Below are positions 52,004 to 63,611 of a stretch of 64,000 nt of DNA, piece after piece. Position numbers and translations under genes: made by a program. The DNA comes from Axinella damicornis. Taxonomy: Eukaryota; Porifera; Demospongiae; Axinellida; Axinellidae. Under the pieces are notes generated by a model. It was not told where the DNA came from. It did no database searches and saw only the letters and a program-made list of their open reading frames with translations. Location: contig OZ007514.1 of assembly GCA_963931865.1 (NCBI GenBank), positions 7,604,646-7,668,645 on the forward strand. Direction: 5' to 3'. Position 1 is the stretch's first letter; every line of letters starts with the position of its first letter.

Positions 52004-52164
52004 ATGGAGGAAACCAAAGTGATTTATTATATCGATGAGGAAGAGACCCCCTACCTCATGAAGATTGGGCAGAGCCCCGGTAAAGTGACCCTTGCTGACT
52101 TTAAGGGTCAGTTAAACCGACCGTACAACAAGTTCTTCTTCAAGTCTGTGGACGATGACTTTGG
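52004..52164 (+). CDS. DVL: Dishevelled, first coding exon (N-terminal half of DIX domain)
   Basis: From ATG at 52004 the frame reads [20 protein letters not shown], then [12 protein letters not shown] and [12 protein letters not shown]. This is the beginning of the DIX domain of Dishevelled: the start MxETKVIYxIDxEETPYL and end FFFKSxDxDFG are diagnostic against Axin and Ccd1. DIX self-polymerises and transmits Wnt signals from Frizzled to the Axin complex in the cytoplasm. The exon ends in TTGG|GTGAGT. Vertebrate genes, as I recall them, also break just after DFG. I found no further DIX, PDZ or DEP exon in the remaining 11.8 kb, so either intron 1 is very long or later exons are outside the window. 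The ATG context (GGCATGG) is acceptable; an upstream in-frame TTG is not a start. Confidence 0.9.
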
Positions 52165-54480
52165 GTGAGTTCTCATTTTTCATTGACGATTGAGTGTTAA
52201 CTAATTGATGTGAGGGATTCCTTTGTGTTTGTAATGGAATGGAACTGAGTATACACATCTTGCATACCTTGGCATACACACACCCATGTATGAATGAACG
52301 TAACAGCTTCTCTGGGAAGCTGTTGTTCCCTATTGGGTACCAGTAGGAATCTGCCAACCACATTGCTTGTCAGCCTTTGATGTGGTAACTCTATCTGTCA
52401 CAGATAAGAAATGAAGTGTGGCCAGCTGTATTGTATATGAGCTCCCAGTCTCACTTTTGTTTGTGTCTCACTTTTGTTTGTGTACTACGTATCTGCCTCA
52501 CTCCCCTGGTTCCTGGGTGTGTTCAAACTGTATCTTGTGGGGTTATGTGTATGCCCTCTCTATGTTTGGGGTGCAAGCGATCGGAGGGTTGGAGTAACAA
52601 GTAGTGTAGGCTCTCTGAGTAGAATGATGTATATTGAGGGCTGGAAACCATTGACTGAATGTGAGGACTGCTCTCCCTGTTTGCTGTTTCCTTCCCTGGT
52701 GTGTTAGTATGTGGTTACCTAGTCAAATGACTTTTATCATTATGTTCTGTGTGTGTGTATATATTGGTTGTGTGCAAGACTGTGTACTATGACTAGCTAG
52801 GAGTGCAGATTGTGTGTACTCATGTCATTTCTCAGCAAAGGCTATAACTAGCCTGATGCTGGTTGGGTATGCTTTGAAGTGGTGACATGTTCCTCAGAAA
52901 CTGTTGGACTAGCTGATATACTGATAGCCAGAAGTTGTGAGTTCCCAGTGATGCCTCAGTTCTTGGTGCTTTTGTGGCAGCATGGACAATAGAGCGAAGC
53001 TTGGGGAAATGGATTGGAAACGTATGCACCACCCTATCCTTAATGTATGGTGTGTCAGCCCAGCCTTTGATTGAATGCAGGTTTCGGTTCTCTCTCCTCA
53101 AAACCGGGGGGTGGAGAGAGCCTGGTAACATTCGCAAGAAAAGCTGTCGACTTCCAGCGCGTCATCATCCATGTGATAAAATGAAGGACACTCCTACTTT
53201 TGTGGTAAATGTTGTGTGAGTTACAAATCAGTCACGCGCTATTGAGACTATCGCTCTTTGCACTATTGAGACTATCGCTCTTCGTTTTCTAGGCATCCCC
53301 AGCTTCACAGAAGTCCGAGACGCTTCTACAGCTGACCAGGCGAGTTCACCTTGTGAACCATCGATCCTGTAAGCGGCGCCAAGCGATGAACAAGCTGATC
53401 TGGCAAGCAAACAAACTGCGGTGAACAGTGAGATTAGACCATTGGCCCTCTCGCACACCCTGTCAACTGCCTTTCGCCAACCATTGAGTGGTACTCTGTC
53501 CCGGAGCGTTCAGTTCTGAGTCTAAACTCCTAAACGCCTACAAAATATTCATGTGTTCACGTGGTTTTGTTCTGCGATCTGATTGGATCTGCCAGATCCA
53601 GGCACCAGAAATCGACAGCTTTTCATGCAAATGTTACCAGGCTCCCTCCTCCCCCGTTTTTGAGGAGAGAGCCTGGGAACAAAGCTAGTTTTCGTGTGGC
53701 CACTTTGCTGGTAGCCCCACACTGAAGTGCTCAGGGGATAACAATGGAGTGGGCACTATGAAGCCTTTTGTTGTGCACCGTGGTGTTGTCAAAGGGCGAT
53801 AAACGGACTCTTGGCACTGAAGGACTTGTAGCTTGGTTTGGTCCCTTTTAACTCTTTACCAACCATAAGAAACAGCTTAACGAAGCAAAAGCCCTGTATT
53901 GAAGCCCCCATATAAATTCTTATGGCTTATGGGAGCTCATGACGGCTTTTGCAGTCATTGGTTGGTAAAGAGTTAATGTATTGCTTGAGTGTTTTACCTG
54001 TGGCACCACCCACGCAAGGACTGCTCTGATAGATCGGCCTTGAACCAGTGTATGGTCGAAGTTGGGAGTTTTACTCCTAAGCCTTCGATGAATGCTTACC
54101 TGAACTGTAAAACACAGCATGTATCTATGAATTATGTACTTGTGTACTGGTGTGATGTCACTTCCGGCAAAACCTGCATTCAATTGTATAAATGCACGTT
54201 ACCAATCCAGTTGTCTGCCCTGTATTATCCACGGAGGCAGCGAGCCTAAGGGCAGCAGACTTGGGCGCTAGCTTAATTCTGCCATCCCTACAGCATCATA
54301 ATTATAGAGTTGACCACAATGCCAAGGCAACCATGACCATGTGGGTGAATCGACCTGGTAGTCATTCATGACATCTGTAGTCATCTGTTTCATGAATAGA
54401 ACAGCGCATTCCTGTGGGTAGTATTTCACACAGTACCATGTTGCAGAACACCATGGTAAACTGACTGATTAGTGTTTCCA
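52165..54480 (+). other. Start of Dishevelled intron 1, no further exons seen
   Basis: The segment holds foldback-like CTCTCTCCTC/GGTGGAGAGAG pairs (53087-53125), a foldback relic ACCAGGCTCCCTCCTC / GAGGAGAGAGCCTGG (53637-53680) and the 121-bp MITE at 53852. A conserved DIX continuation (VVKEEI-like) was looked for and not found. Confidence 0.5.
53852..53972. mobile_element. 121-bp piggyBac-like MITE with TTAA TSD
   Basis: CTCTTTACCAACCA and TGGTTGGTAAAGAG are perfect 14-bp inverted termini. TTAA is at 53848-53851 and 53973-53976. Internal CATAAGAA / TTCTTATGG also pair. Its termini differ from those of the 22.5/37.0-kb pair, so it is another family. Confidence 0.75.
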
Positions 54481-54484
54481 CATG

Positions 54485-54575
54485 TAGAGAAATTACACTC
54501 CTGGTAGGGGAAAAATTGTGCCGCGTAATATTACACTCCTGGTAGGGGAAAAATTGTGCCGCGTAAATAAATAAT
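54485..54575. repeat. Two copies of the family V 3' terminal motif
   Basis: Twice ATTACACTCCTGGTAGGGGA + AAAATTGTGCCGCGTAA, in the orientation opposite to the copies at 7283 and 50979. Confidence 0.75.
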
Positions 54576-54582
54576 ATAATTA

Positions 54583-55172
54583 ACGAGGGGCAACCGCACT
54601 CCTGGTAGCCACGGTTAAACGGTAGCACAAGCTAAGTGTGACAGTTCGTTCCAATTATCACACATCACAAGAGTACCATGATAGCTATATATATATAATT
54701 ATTTAGAGTGCTCTCAAGTACCGAATAAGCCGCGTCGCGACTCGCCGTAGCGCAAGGGCGACCGAAAGACATTATTACAGTGCTCACAACTTAGCCAGCA
54801 CGGTGAGTTTCGGCATGTAAGCGTCAGTGGACGACAGCGATCACGGCTGTGTGGTCAGAATCTTTGTGGGGCCTTCGTAAGACTGCACTGGCAACCAACG
54901 TCGAAGAGAGCGATCGAGCAATGGCGGCCGACGGCACAACAAAAGCGCTTGTATCTCCACCACCAAGGTGAGTTTCAGCACCAAAATTGTACGGTTGGGA
55001 CAGTGGATGATAGCGATCATGAAGGTGTAGTCAGAATCTTCGTACGCTGTTCCTATCAGTCGAACGAGTTATTTAGATTAATTAATTATTACACTCCTGG
55101 TATAGGAAAAATTGTGCCGCGTAAATAATATAATATTACACTCCTGGTATAGGAAAAATTGTGCCGCGTAAA
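54583..55172 (+). repeat. Family V unit 1 of the array, + orientation
   Basis: CGAGGGGCAACCGCACTCCT start, then the array-specific linker (ACGGTTAAACGGTAGCACAA, ACACATCACAAGAGTACCAT, AGAGTGCTCTCAAGTACC), module A with donor CACG|GTGAGTTTC, module B with GAGCAATGGCGGCC and donor CCAAG|GTGAGTTTCAG, and two 3' motifs at 55085-55170. Confidence 0.8.
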
Positions 55173-55194
55173 TAATCTAACCTAATGTAAATAA

Positions 55195-58100
55195 TTAACG
55201 TTTGACTACTTAGGAATGGCCTGCAAAGATTCTGACTACACTGTCGTGATCGCTATCATGCACTGTCCTCACCGTACAATTTTGGTTCTGAAACTCACCT
55301 TGGTGCTGGAGATATGAGCGCTTTTCTCTCGCTGTTGGCCGCCATTGCTCGAGCGCTCTCTTCGACTTCCGGTGGCAGTACCGTTCTTAGGAAAGGCACA
55401 CGAAGATTCTGACCACACGGCCATGATCGCTGGCGTTCACTGACGCTTACATGCCGAAACTCACCGTGCTGGCTAACTTGTGAGTGCTGTAATAATGTCT
55501 TGTCTTCCTTTTGGTCGCCATTGCTCGCGACGTGGTTGCCACGTGGCATGTGCGTTAATTGGAACGTACTTAGCTTGCGCTACGGAAGGTTGCACGCGAC
55601 TATATACTTTATGAATGGTACTTGAGAGCACTATAAATAATTTCTGATCTTCCCTAGGCCCTAGCCCTGTATATAGCTAGCTATCATGGTACTCACGTGA
55701 TGTGTGATAATTGGATCGAACTGTCACACTTAGCTTGTGCTACCGTTTAACCGTGGCTACCAGGAGTGCGGTTGCCCCTCGTAATATAACATAATTACAC
55801 TCCTGGTAGGGGAAAAATTGTGCCGCGTAAATAAATAATCTAAATAATTAACGTTTGACTACTTACGAATGGCATGCAAAGATTCTGACTACACCGTCGT
55901 GATCGCTATCATGCACTGTCCTCACCGTACAATTTTGGTGCTGAAACTCACCTTGGTGGTGGAGATATGAGCGCTTTTGTCTCGCCGTTGGCCGCCGAGC
56001 GCGCGCTCCATCGACTTCCGGTGGCTGTACCGTTCTTAGGAAAGGCACACGAACATTCTGACCACACGGCCGTGATCGCTGTCGTTCACTGACGCATACA
56101 TGCCGAAACTCACCGTGCTGGCTAAGTTGTGAGTGCTGTAATAATGTCTTGTCTTCCTTTTGGCCGCCATTGCTGGGGATTGACTGAGCGTAGTTGCCAC
56201 GTGGCATGTGCGTTAATTGGAACGAATTGCAATACTTATCTTACGCTGCGGCGAGTCGCAACAGGGGTTGCAACGGCGGCTATGAATGGTACTTGAGAGC
56301 ACTCTAAATAATTTCTGATCTTCCCTATATATAACTATCATGGTACTCACGTGATGTGTGATAATTGGAACGAACTGTCACACTTAGCTTGTGCTACCAG
56401 GAGTGCGGTCGCCCCTCGTATAATATAATATAACATAATATAAATAATGTTTGAGTACTTAGGATTGGCCTACAGAGATTCTGACTACACCACCGTGATC
56501 GCTATCATGCACTGACCTGAATGATGAAAGTTGGTGCTGAAACTCACCTTGGTGGTGGAGATATGAGCGCTTTTGTCTCGCCGTTGGCCGCCATTGCTCG
56601 AGCGCTCTCTCGACTTCCGGTGGCAGTACCGTTCTTAGGAAAGGCACACGAAGATTCTGACCACACGGCCGTGATCGCTGTCGTTCACTGACGCTTATAT
56701 AGCGAAACTCACCGTGCTGGCTAAGTTGTGAGTGCTGTAATAATGTCTTGTCTTACTTTTGGTCGCCATTGCTCGCGTTCGACTTGAGCGTGGTTGCCAC
56801 GTGGCATGTGCGTTAATTAGAACGTATTGCAATACTTAGCTTGCGCTACGGCAGGTTGCAACGCGGCTACTTTATGAATGGTACTTGAGAGCACTCTAAA
56901 TAATTTGTGATCTTCCCTGTATATAGCTATCATGGTGATGTGTGATAAGTGGAACGAACTGTCACACTTAGCTTGTGCTACCGTTTAACCGCGGCTACCA
57001 GGAGTGCGGTTGCCCCTCGATTATATTATATTATATTACGCGGCACAATTTTTCCCCTACCAGGAGTGTAATTAATATAATGTTTGAGTACTTAGGATTG
57101 GCCTACAGAGATTCTGACTACACCGCCGTGATCGCTATCATGTACTGACCTGAATGTAAAAAGTTGGTGCTGAAACTCACCTTGGTGGTGGAGATATGAG
57201 CGCTTTTGTCTCGCCGTGGCCGCCATTGCTCGAGCGCTCTCTTTGATTTCCGGTGGCAGTACCGTTCTTAGGCAAGGCACACGAAGATTCTGACCACATG
57301 GCCGTAATCGCTGCCGTTCACTGACGCTTGCATGCCAAAACTCACCGTGCTGGCGAAGTTGTGAGTGCTGTAATAATGTCTTGTCTTCCTTTCGGTCGCC
57401 ATTGCTCGCGATCGACTAAGCGTGGGTGCCACGTGGCAAGTGCGTTAATTGGAACGTATTGCGTTTGCAAGTCGCAACCGGGGTTGCAACGCGGCTACTT
57501 TATGAATGGTACTCGAGAGCACTCTAAATAATTTCAGATCTTCCCTATATACAGCTATCATGGTACTCAGGTGATGTGTGACAATTGGAACGAACTGTCA
57601 CACGTAGCTTGTGCTACCGTTTAACCGCGGCTACCAGGAGTGCGGTTGCCCCTCGTAATTAATTAATATAAATAATGTTTGAGTACTTAGGCTTGGCCTA
57701 CAGAGATTCTGACTACACCGCCGTGATCACTATCATGCACTGACCTGAATGATAAAAGTTGGTGCTGAAACTCACCTTGGTGGTGGAGATATGAGCGCTT
57801 TTGTCTCGCCGTTGGCCGCGATTGCTCGAGCGCTCCATCGACTTCCGGTGGCAGTACCGTTCTTAGGAAAGGCACACAAAGATTTTCACCACACGGCCGT
57901 GATCGCTGTCGTTCACTGACGCTTACATGCCAAACTCACCGTGCTGGCTAAGTTGTGAGTGCTGTAATAATGTCTTGTCTTCCTTTTGGTCACCATTGTT
58001 CGCGATCGACTGAGCGTGGTTGCCACGTGGCATGTGCGTTAATTGGAACTTATTGCAATACTTACGCTAAGCGCTACGCCAGGTTGAAACGCGGCTACTT

Positions 58101-58220
58101 TATGAATGGTATATACTTCATAGTACTCACATGATGTGTGATAATTGGAACGAACTGTCACACTTAGCTTGTGCTACCGTTTAACTGCGGCTACCAGGAG
58201 TGCTGTTGCCCCTCGAATAA
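55195..58220 (-). repeat. Family V array, five minus-oriented units of ~590-660 bp
   Basis: Module B start codons (complement of GGCCGCCATTGCTCG or variants) lie near 55333, 55990, 56588, 57222 and 57815, i.e. 593-657 bp apart. Each unit has module A (ATGGCGACCAAAAGG, donor CACG|GTGAGTTTCG), module B (donor CCAAG|GTGAGTTTCAG) and the linker ending in CGAGGGGCAACCGCACTCC. The TTACACTCCTGGTAGGGGAA motif appears between some units (55795, 57035). The 60-115-codon frames seen in these units are shared by descent but contain no recognisable domain. Confidence 0.85.
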
Positions 58221-58548
58221 TTGCACAGTTGGGTCGTGAGGTAGCCTTGCCTTGTGCAGGGAAGTCAGACGCAGTTTAGTCTCGATTTGGTTGGGTTGCA
58301 CAGTATTTTGAACCCACAAAGTTTAGCGAGGTTGCCACGTGGGTCCAAGTCTGCAATGACCCTGATTTCAAAGATGACTTGAATGAGGCAACCAGGCATT
58401 TGTTGGCGTTTCACGGTGCTAACGAAGTCAGAGAGCTGGCAAGTGCAAGTAATCTGTACTACAAAGAGCATTGAGTACTACATAGTCTGTGAGACTTGCC
58501 CCCTGCTCTGCTTAACATAAATGCTAAGTGCAAATACATTTTTACATA

Positions 58549-58580
<32 letters not shown>
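58549..58580. repeat. 32-bp poly-G tract
   Basis: Uninterrupted G run, as at 24065-24096 and 46892-46923. Confidence 0.9.
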
Positions 58581-58581
<1 letters not shown>

Positions 58582-59199
58582 AACAAGGTGCATGTCCCTG
58601 CACTGTTTCTCTGCTTTGTGCCGTGTTGCTTGCAAACGGAGTACAACAGACCGACAACGGTAGATGCAGAACAGTCATACACTGTAATGTACCACTGATA
58701 ATCCATCTTCCAAGACGCGTTATAGCCGATCATGTGCTTGCTTCGTGTTACAGAGCTCGAAGACTCCGAGCGATGCCTTTGCTTAGCCATCTCAATAGTG
58801 AACACATGGCGCCTCGAGTAAAGATTGTTCCAGGCATGTGCCTGAATAATGGACGGCCGCACAGGAGTACTAAACGCGGCTGGCTGCCACGGTTCCGCGC
58901 TTTAACGAGAACACTGTAACCGTCGAGGGTGAGATAATGCACGAGTCGAAGTCGAGTGCACTATTTGCCCGAGACCGGTATCTAGTGCACTAAAACCCGT
59001 AATGCACTGCAAACTGGTATCTACACTAGTTACTTAGTGCAACTCACCGACTCGAAAGAGCCGTTGATCTTTGAAAAGTGTGCATCATCTACATAATGCA
59101 CACTAAGTGATTTAATGCTCCGTCATGTGATTCATTCTGAGGCGTCTGATTTGTTGAGGGTCACGTGAGGAGCTCTAATATAAATGATTGCTATTTCAG

Positions 59200-59890
59200 T
59201 CCAGTCTGGGTTTTCACAGCAGCCATTCCAGAATCAGTATCATAGAGTCGGTAGAATGTAGCGATGTGATGTACACACAATACATGCCAATACAAACCAA
59301 ATCTCAAAAACGGTACACTTATAAGCCTCTATAACCGCATTCTGTTCATCTTCGAGTGTTTTCATGACCAACAAAACTCCTCACATCGCGAAAAACCGTC
59401 GCGAAAGTATCACACCAGGTACTCGCAAAATGGGCAAATTGTTTTTCTTTCTTCTTCTTCAGACGGGCTAGCTCTACGACGCCTCAAGATGGTTTACACA
59501 TGAAACAGCAGCTGAGCAGTGCTCCAGCCTATCGCTTTTTCACAACTTCGAATTCTCACACCAGGCGGCTGCAGCTACCCACTCAAAAACTATGGCTTCA
59601 ATTGGCACACATAAACGATTACTTAGCAACGATACGTACGTAATTATTACTCAAGATTGCTGAATTAGAAACACAGCGGGGAAGATGCGATAATGCGTTG
59701 TGTTGTCACTCTTAATAAGACTGAGGTAAGTCCCTGTACGCATGACGTTGCTACCTCAACTCTCAAGTATGGTTTTAACACCATATGAATGTTCCTACTA
59801 TAAACTGCCTATGGTCTTTAGACTAGACAGGGAGAACTGGCTTTGTCATCCATCCAGGGAAGAGTTGACTTGAGATGCCCGAGCCTGATT
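59200..59890. repeat. Repeats shared with 20090-20470 and 1-125
   Basis: 59200-59575 matches 20090-20470. 59590-59700 matches the start of the window. 59805-59870 (GGTCTTTAGACTAGACAGGG, CATCCATCCAGGGAAG) matches 2783-2830. The 2.6-kb transposase region present between the last two in the first locus is missing here. Confidence 0.55.
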
Positions 59891-60029
59891 CTTCAGCCAA
59901 TGCTGGAAGTGTAATATTGTCCATATACTAAGGCAAGGACACCTACTGCCCAGGTGCCTGTGAAGTCACTGACTTCTGGTTCTGCAGCAAACTTCAGCTC
60001 AAACATGCGTCTGCTGCTAAAAAAATGTA

Positions 60030-60507
60030 CATATTACACTCCTGGTATAGGAAATAAAGTGCCGCGTAATGTAATATAAATAACTCGTTCGAGTGATAGG
60101 AATGGCCTACGAAGATTCTGACTACACCTTCATGATCGCTATCATGCACTGTCCCAACCGTACAATTTTGGAGCTGAAACTCACCTTGGTGGTGGAGATA
60201 TGAGCGCTTTTGTCTCGCCGTGGACGCCATTGCTCGAGCGCTGTGGCAGTATCGTTCTTAGGAAAGGCACACGAAGATTCTGACCACACAGCCGTGATCG
60301 CTGTCGTTCACTGACGCTTACATGCCAAAACTCACCGTGCTGGCTAAGTTGTGAGTGCTGTTTTGTCTTCCTTTTGGTCGCCATTGCTCGCGATCGACTG
60401 AGCCACGTGGCATGTGTGTTAATTGGAACGAATTGCAATAATTAGCTTCGCTACGGCGAGGCAACCGCGGCGTTGCAACGGCTACCAGGAGTGCGGTTGC
60501 CCCTCGA
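60030..60507 (-). repeat. Family V repeat, single minus copy
   Basis: Full order on the minus strand: GGGGCAACCGCACTCCTGGT, GAGCAATGGCGACC, CAGCACG|GTGAGTTTTGG, GAGCAATGGCGTCC, CCACCAAG|GTGAGTTTCAGC, and CGGCACTTTATTTCCTATAC + CAGGAGTGTAAT. Module A carries a short deletion. Confidence 0.8.
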
Positions 60508-60862
60508 ACAAGTAATAAAAAACATTAAAATGTAGCAGGATGTAGGGATACCAGAACGGCAAAAAGTATGGAAACAAGAGGGATGATCGCACAAAACAGT
60601 GAAGTATGCAATCCCCCCTACATAACTTTCTTCATTTCTTGACCAGTGAGGTATATCATTGCACGTTTACTGTATCCTTGGTGCTACTCACGTGATCCTC
60701 AACGAATCAGACGCCAAAGAATCGATCACATGACGGAGCATTAAATCGCTTAATGCACACTTTAGTGTGCATTATCTAGATAATGCACACTTTTCAAAGA
60801 TCAAAGGCTGTCTCGGTCAGTGAGTTGCACTAAGTAGTTTAGTTACCCCTGATTTTATGTAG

Positions 60863-61085
60863 CTGATTTTGTGTAGCTTTGCAAGTGCAGCAGCATGCTG
60901 GTCTTCACCACAAAGCCACAGTAGTGCACACAAATTCATTTAACTGTATAGTAGCACAAGGTACACATCAAGCTATACTAGTACTACAGCCATAAAAACT
61001 ACTCAGCTAATTAAATTTTGTGCCCACTACTGTGGTTTTGTGGTGAAGACCGGTGTGCTGTGCTTGCAAAGCTACATAAATCAGC
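60863..61085. mobile_element. ~220-bp MITE nested in the right arm
   Basis: TGTGTAGCTTTGCAAG(TG)CA and TGCTTGCAAAGCTACATA are inverted, as are GGTCTTCACCACAAAGCCAC + AGTAGTG and CACTACTGTGGTTTTGTGGT + GAAGACC. The unbroken left arm shows the target. Confidence 0.65.
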
Positions 61086-61181
61086 TGTACCAGTTTGCAG
61101 TGCATTACTGGCTTTAGTGCACTTGGGCAATCTAGTTAACGGTCTCAGGCGGATAATGCAAAGTGGTGTCTAAATGTTACT

Positions 61182-61227
61182 TGGTCCCAGGCTCTCTCCT
61201 CAAAGAGAGAGTCTGGGAACGAGGCTA
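61182..61227. mobile_element. Foldback relic of the TAGCCTC family
   Basis: GTCCCAGGCTCTCTCC + TCAAAGAGAGAGTCTGGGA + ACGAGGCTA. The left terminus has lost TAGCCTC; no TSD. Confidence 0.5.
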
Positions 61228-61229
61228 AG

Positions 61230-63600
61230 TTTACTGTGGGATGTTTTGATCTTTGCATTCATAGAGTTCCTTTGAGTATGGTATGTTTAGTTCCTTTGAA
61301 CTAGGGATTGCTGGCTTTGTGGCTAAACCTCAAATCTTAACTGTTTTGATTGATAATTACCCAACTAATTACCCAACTAACCACTCAGTTACTTCTGGCA
61401 GCACTTTGGCATTGGACCAATTTACTTCTGATGGCTCTCAGACCATGTTTTTGTGGGGTACTAATTGGTTAGTGTGTTGGCATGTGCATCCATGGCATTC
61501 TCTTTGCTTGCGTTGGCATTGCTATGGGTGTTTGGGAGTCCTATTAGGGTGATTCAGTTACTTCTGGGTGCATTTCACAGTCAATTGCCACTAGCCCCTT
61601 TGGCTATAGTTGGAGCTCCTAATCTGATCTTTAATTGTTCGTAAGTACAACTCTTGAACTCGTATTGACGACTATAGTACTCATGGGGCTTTCAGCTTCT
61701 TACACCACTTCTGGCGATGTCCTTGCAAGGTGGTGCTGTGTCACTAGAAAGTGGGGGGAGGACGGCAAAGGACGGTAATCTTTACAGCCAGAATGTACTT
61801 TATTTGTCATACCTTGCCTCGGCTACTTTTTGTCTCGGCACCGAAGTGCCGAGACACAGTGCTGGATGCGTAGGTACGTACGTACGTACGTACGTACGTA
61901 CGTACGTGGTACGTCGCTTTTCGCAATGCGCCCGCAAGTGCTGCAAACGTATTCATAGCCTGCAAGTAGATCTTCAAAAGTGATTATGGGTTTGCATGGC
62001 TGCTCATGAATCCTCTTATCAAGACTGCTGCTACTAGGTAGTACTTAATTCAGGACAATGAATACTCACTCATCCAGTGTGCTGCACTCAGCCATCCCAA
62101 GTGCATACTAACTCACTCAGCTAGCTAGCTATATAGATAAGTGCTGAAAGAATTGGCCAAGGTGTTGACTAAACATCAAGCCCAGACACGACCATACTGC
62201 TTTCACCCTTTGGGTGAACATTCCTGACCCACCCCTTGCTCACACAGAACCTCCAAGGATATTGACGCTCACTTAAGCTGAAAGTCTCATAGCTAACAGG
62301 TTTTGCAGTCATAATAAAGGGTTAAGCAGCTGCCATGTCCTCTGCATGATTCTAGCTGATACCAAGTCGTGCCGAGACACATCAAGTCTTTTAAAGACTC
62401 ACTTGTTATAATATTGTGATATTTAATAACAACGTGGCAAGTGCGATGATATACCATCGGTAAAAAAATGATATTATGAAGGCCTATCTACAACTACGTA
62501 AGTACAAAACATAGCCATGTGCAGGTAACACCCACTAAGATTTGGTGGCATGCATACACTGCATTTTGGGCAGTCAGGTGATAGTGTTTTGCCCTTCTCG
62601 TCTGCTTTTCCGCTTCGAAGCCAAAGTCATTCCAAACAGCAGTGACAGTGTCGCTTATTAACGAAATCTTGGCTTTACCTGTGGCACGTTCACCAGACTG
62701 TGTTGAACCATCGCGTGTACGTTGCTCATTGCTGCCGTTCTTGATCGACAGAGTTGTCTCGTGTACTTACCAAATTAATGCCGTAATTATCCATTTTTCG
62801 ATAATACTGTCGACGTCCAAGAAACGTACCAGCATGCCCGCGAACCATCGATATCAGTATAGCTGTAGAAACACTGCCCTTTCCTGCGTGTCATGGGCTT
62901 AGAAATAGCACTCCCACATTGTGTGACCTTCATTTTCAATCCCAGTTCATAGCTGCATGTACAGTAGGAGACATGGAAAATTCCGTTCCGTTTTGTTCAA
63001 CGATACCCAAACGTGATACAACTGTGCGGTCCATTCCGTTGTGTACCTATGCCGTTTTAGCAAAATATATTTAGTTGACATATGTCATACCGTTCAAAAC
63101 TGCTAGTGTGTGCAAAGCGTTTTTCACAGGAGCATTGCTCCTCCCTCTACTGATCGAGTGTACTGAAGGAAGAGTTTGCAAACAACTCGATGATGTCGCT
63201 GTTGTGTCCCGACCGAGTTGGATGTCGACGTCATGATGATCGCTCGACGTTCTACGGTCCTTAGATGTCCCGATTCAAGTACAAATGTACATGTAGCTCA
63301 TTCAATGTTCGCTTGATATCACTTAATTCGTCCTGGTTGTTCACTCCGCGTGTTTATATTTCCTGTACAAAATGATACAACGGAGACGAAAACGGAACAG
63401 CCGTTTAAATGCACGTGCACACGGTAATGTAATTTGCACAGAACGGAACAGCAACGCTTATTAGATTTGCACGGCCTTGCAACGCAAATGGGACGGGAGC
63501 TTTCCCATGTCTCATAGATTTGACATTCTTTGAAATGCTGGATTAGGTGGTCATTAGTGAGTGAGTGTGGTCAGGGTCCTACCTCTAATGAAGATAACTG
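61230..63600. other. Gene-poor stretch
   Basis: An (ACGT)n tetranucleotide run is at 61874-61906, and CTCGGCACCGAAGTGCCGAG is a short palindrome (61836-61855). Around 62960-63500 the word TTCCGTT/AACGGA recurs (62985, 63050, 63390, 63420, 63443). The frames at 61283 and 62642 have no recognised features. Confidence 0.45.
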
Positions 63601-63611
63601 CCTGCTTGTGC

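Larger units (their letters stand above)
58935..61165. mobile_element. ~2.2-kb composite flanked by long inverted arms
   Basis: Left arm 58935-59175 and right arm 60685-61165 are inverted: AATGCACACTAAGTGATTTA / TAAATCGCTTAATGCACACT, CGTCATGTGATTCATTC / GAATCGATCACATGACG, CAGACGCC / GGCGTCTGA, CTCACGTGA / TCACGTGAG, and the outer AGTGCAC / GTGCACT with CCGAGACCG / CGGTCTCAGG. The right arm is split by the MITE at 60863-61085. Between the arms lie the repeats at 59200-59890 and a family V copy. Confidence 0.55.

Noticed and set aside
55295..57875. Repeated 60-114-codon frames in the 54-58 kb array
   Set aside because: They read across both modules and their splice-donor sites with no recognisable domain; similarity follows from repeat descent.
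61283..61552. 89-codon + strand frame with Trp/Cys-rich end
   Set aside because: No domain, no splice sites and no codon evidence; it could be a chance frame in A/T-poor intergenic DNA.
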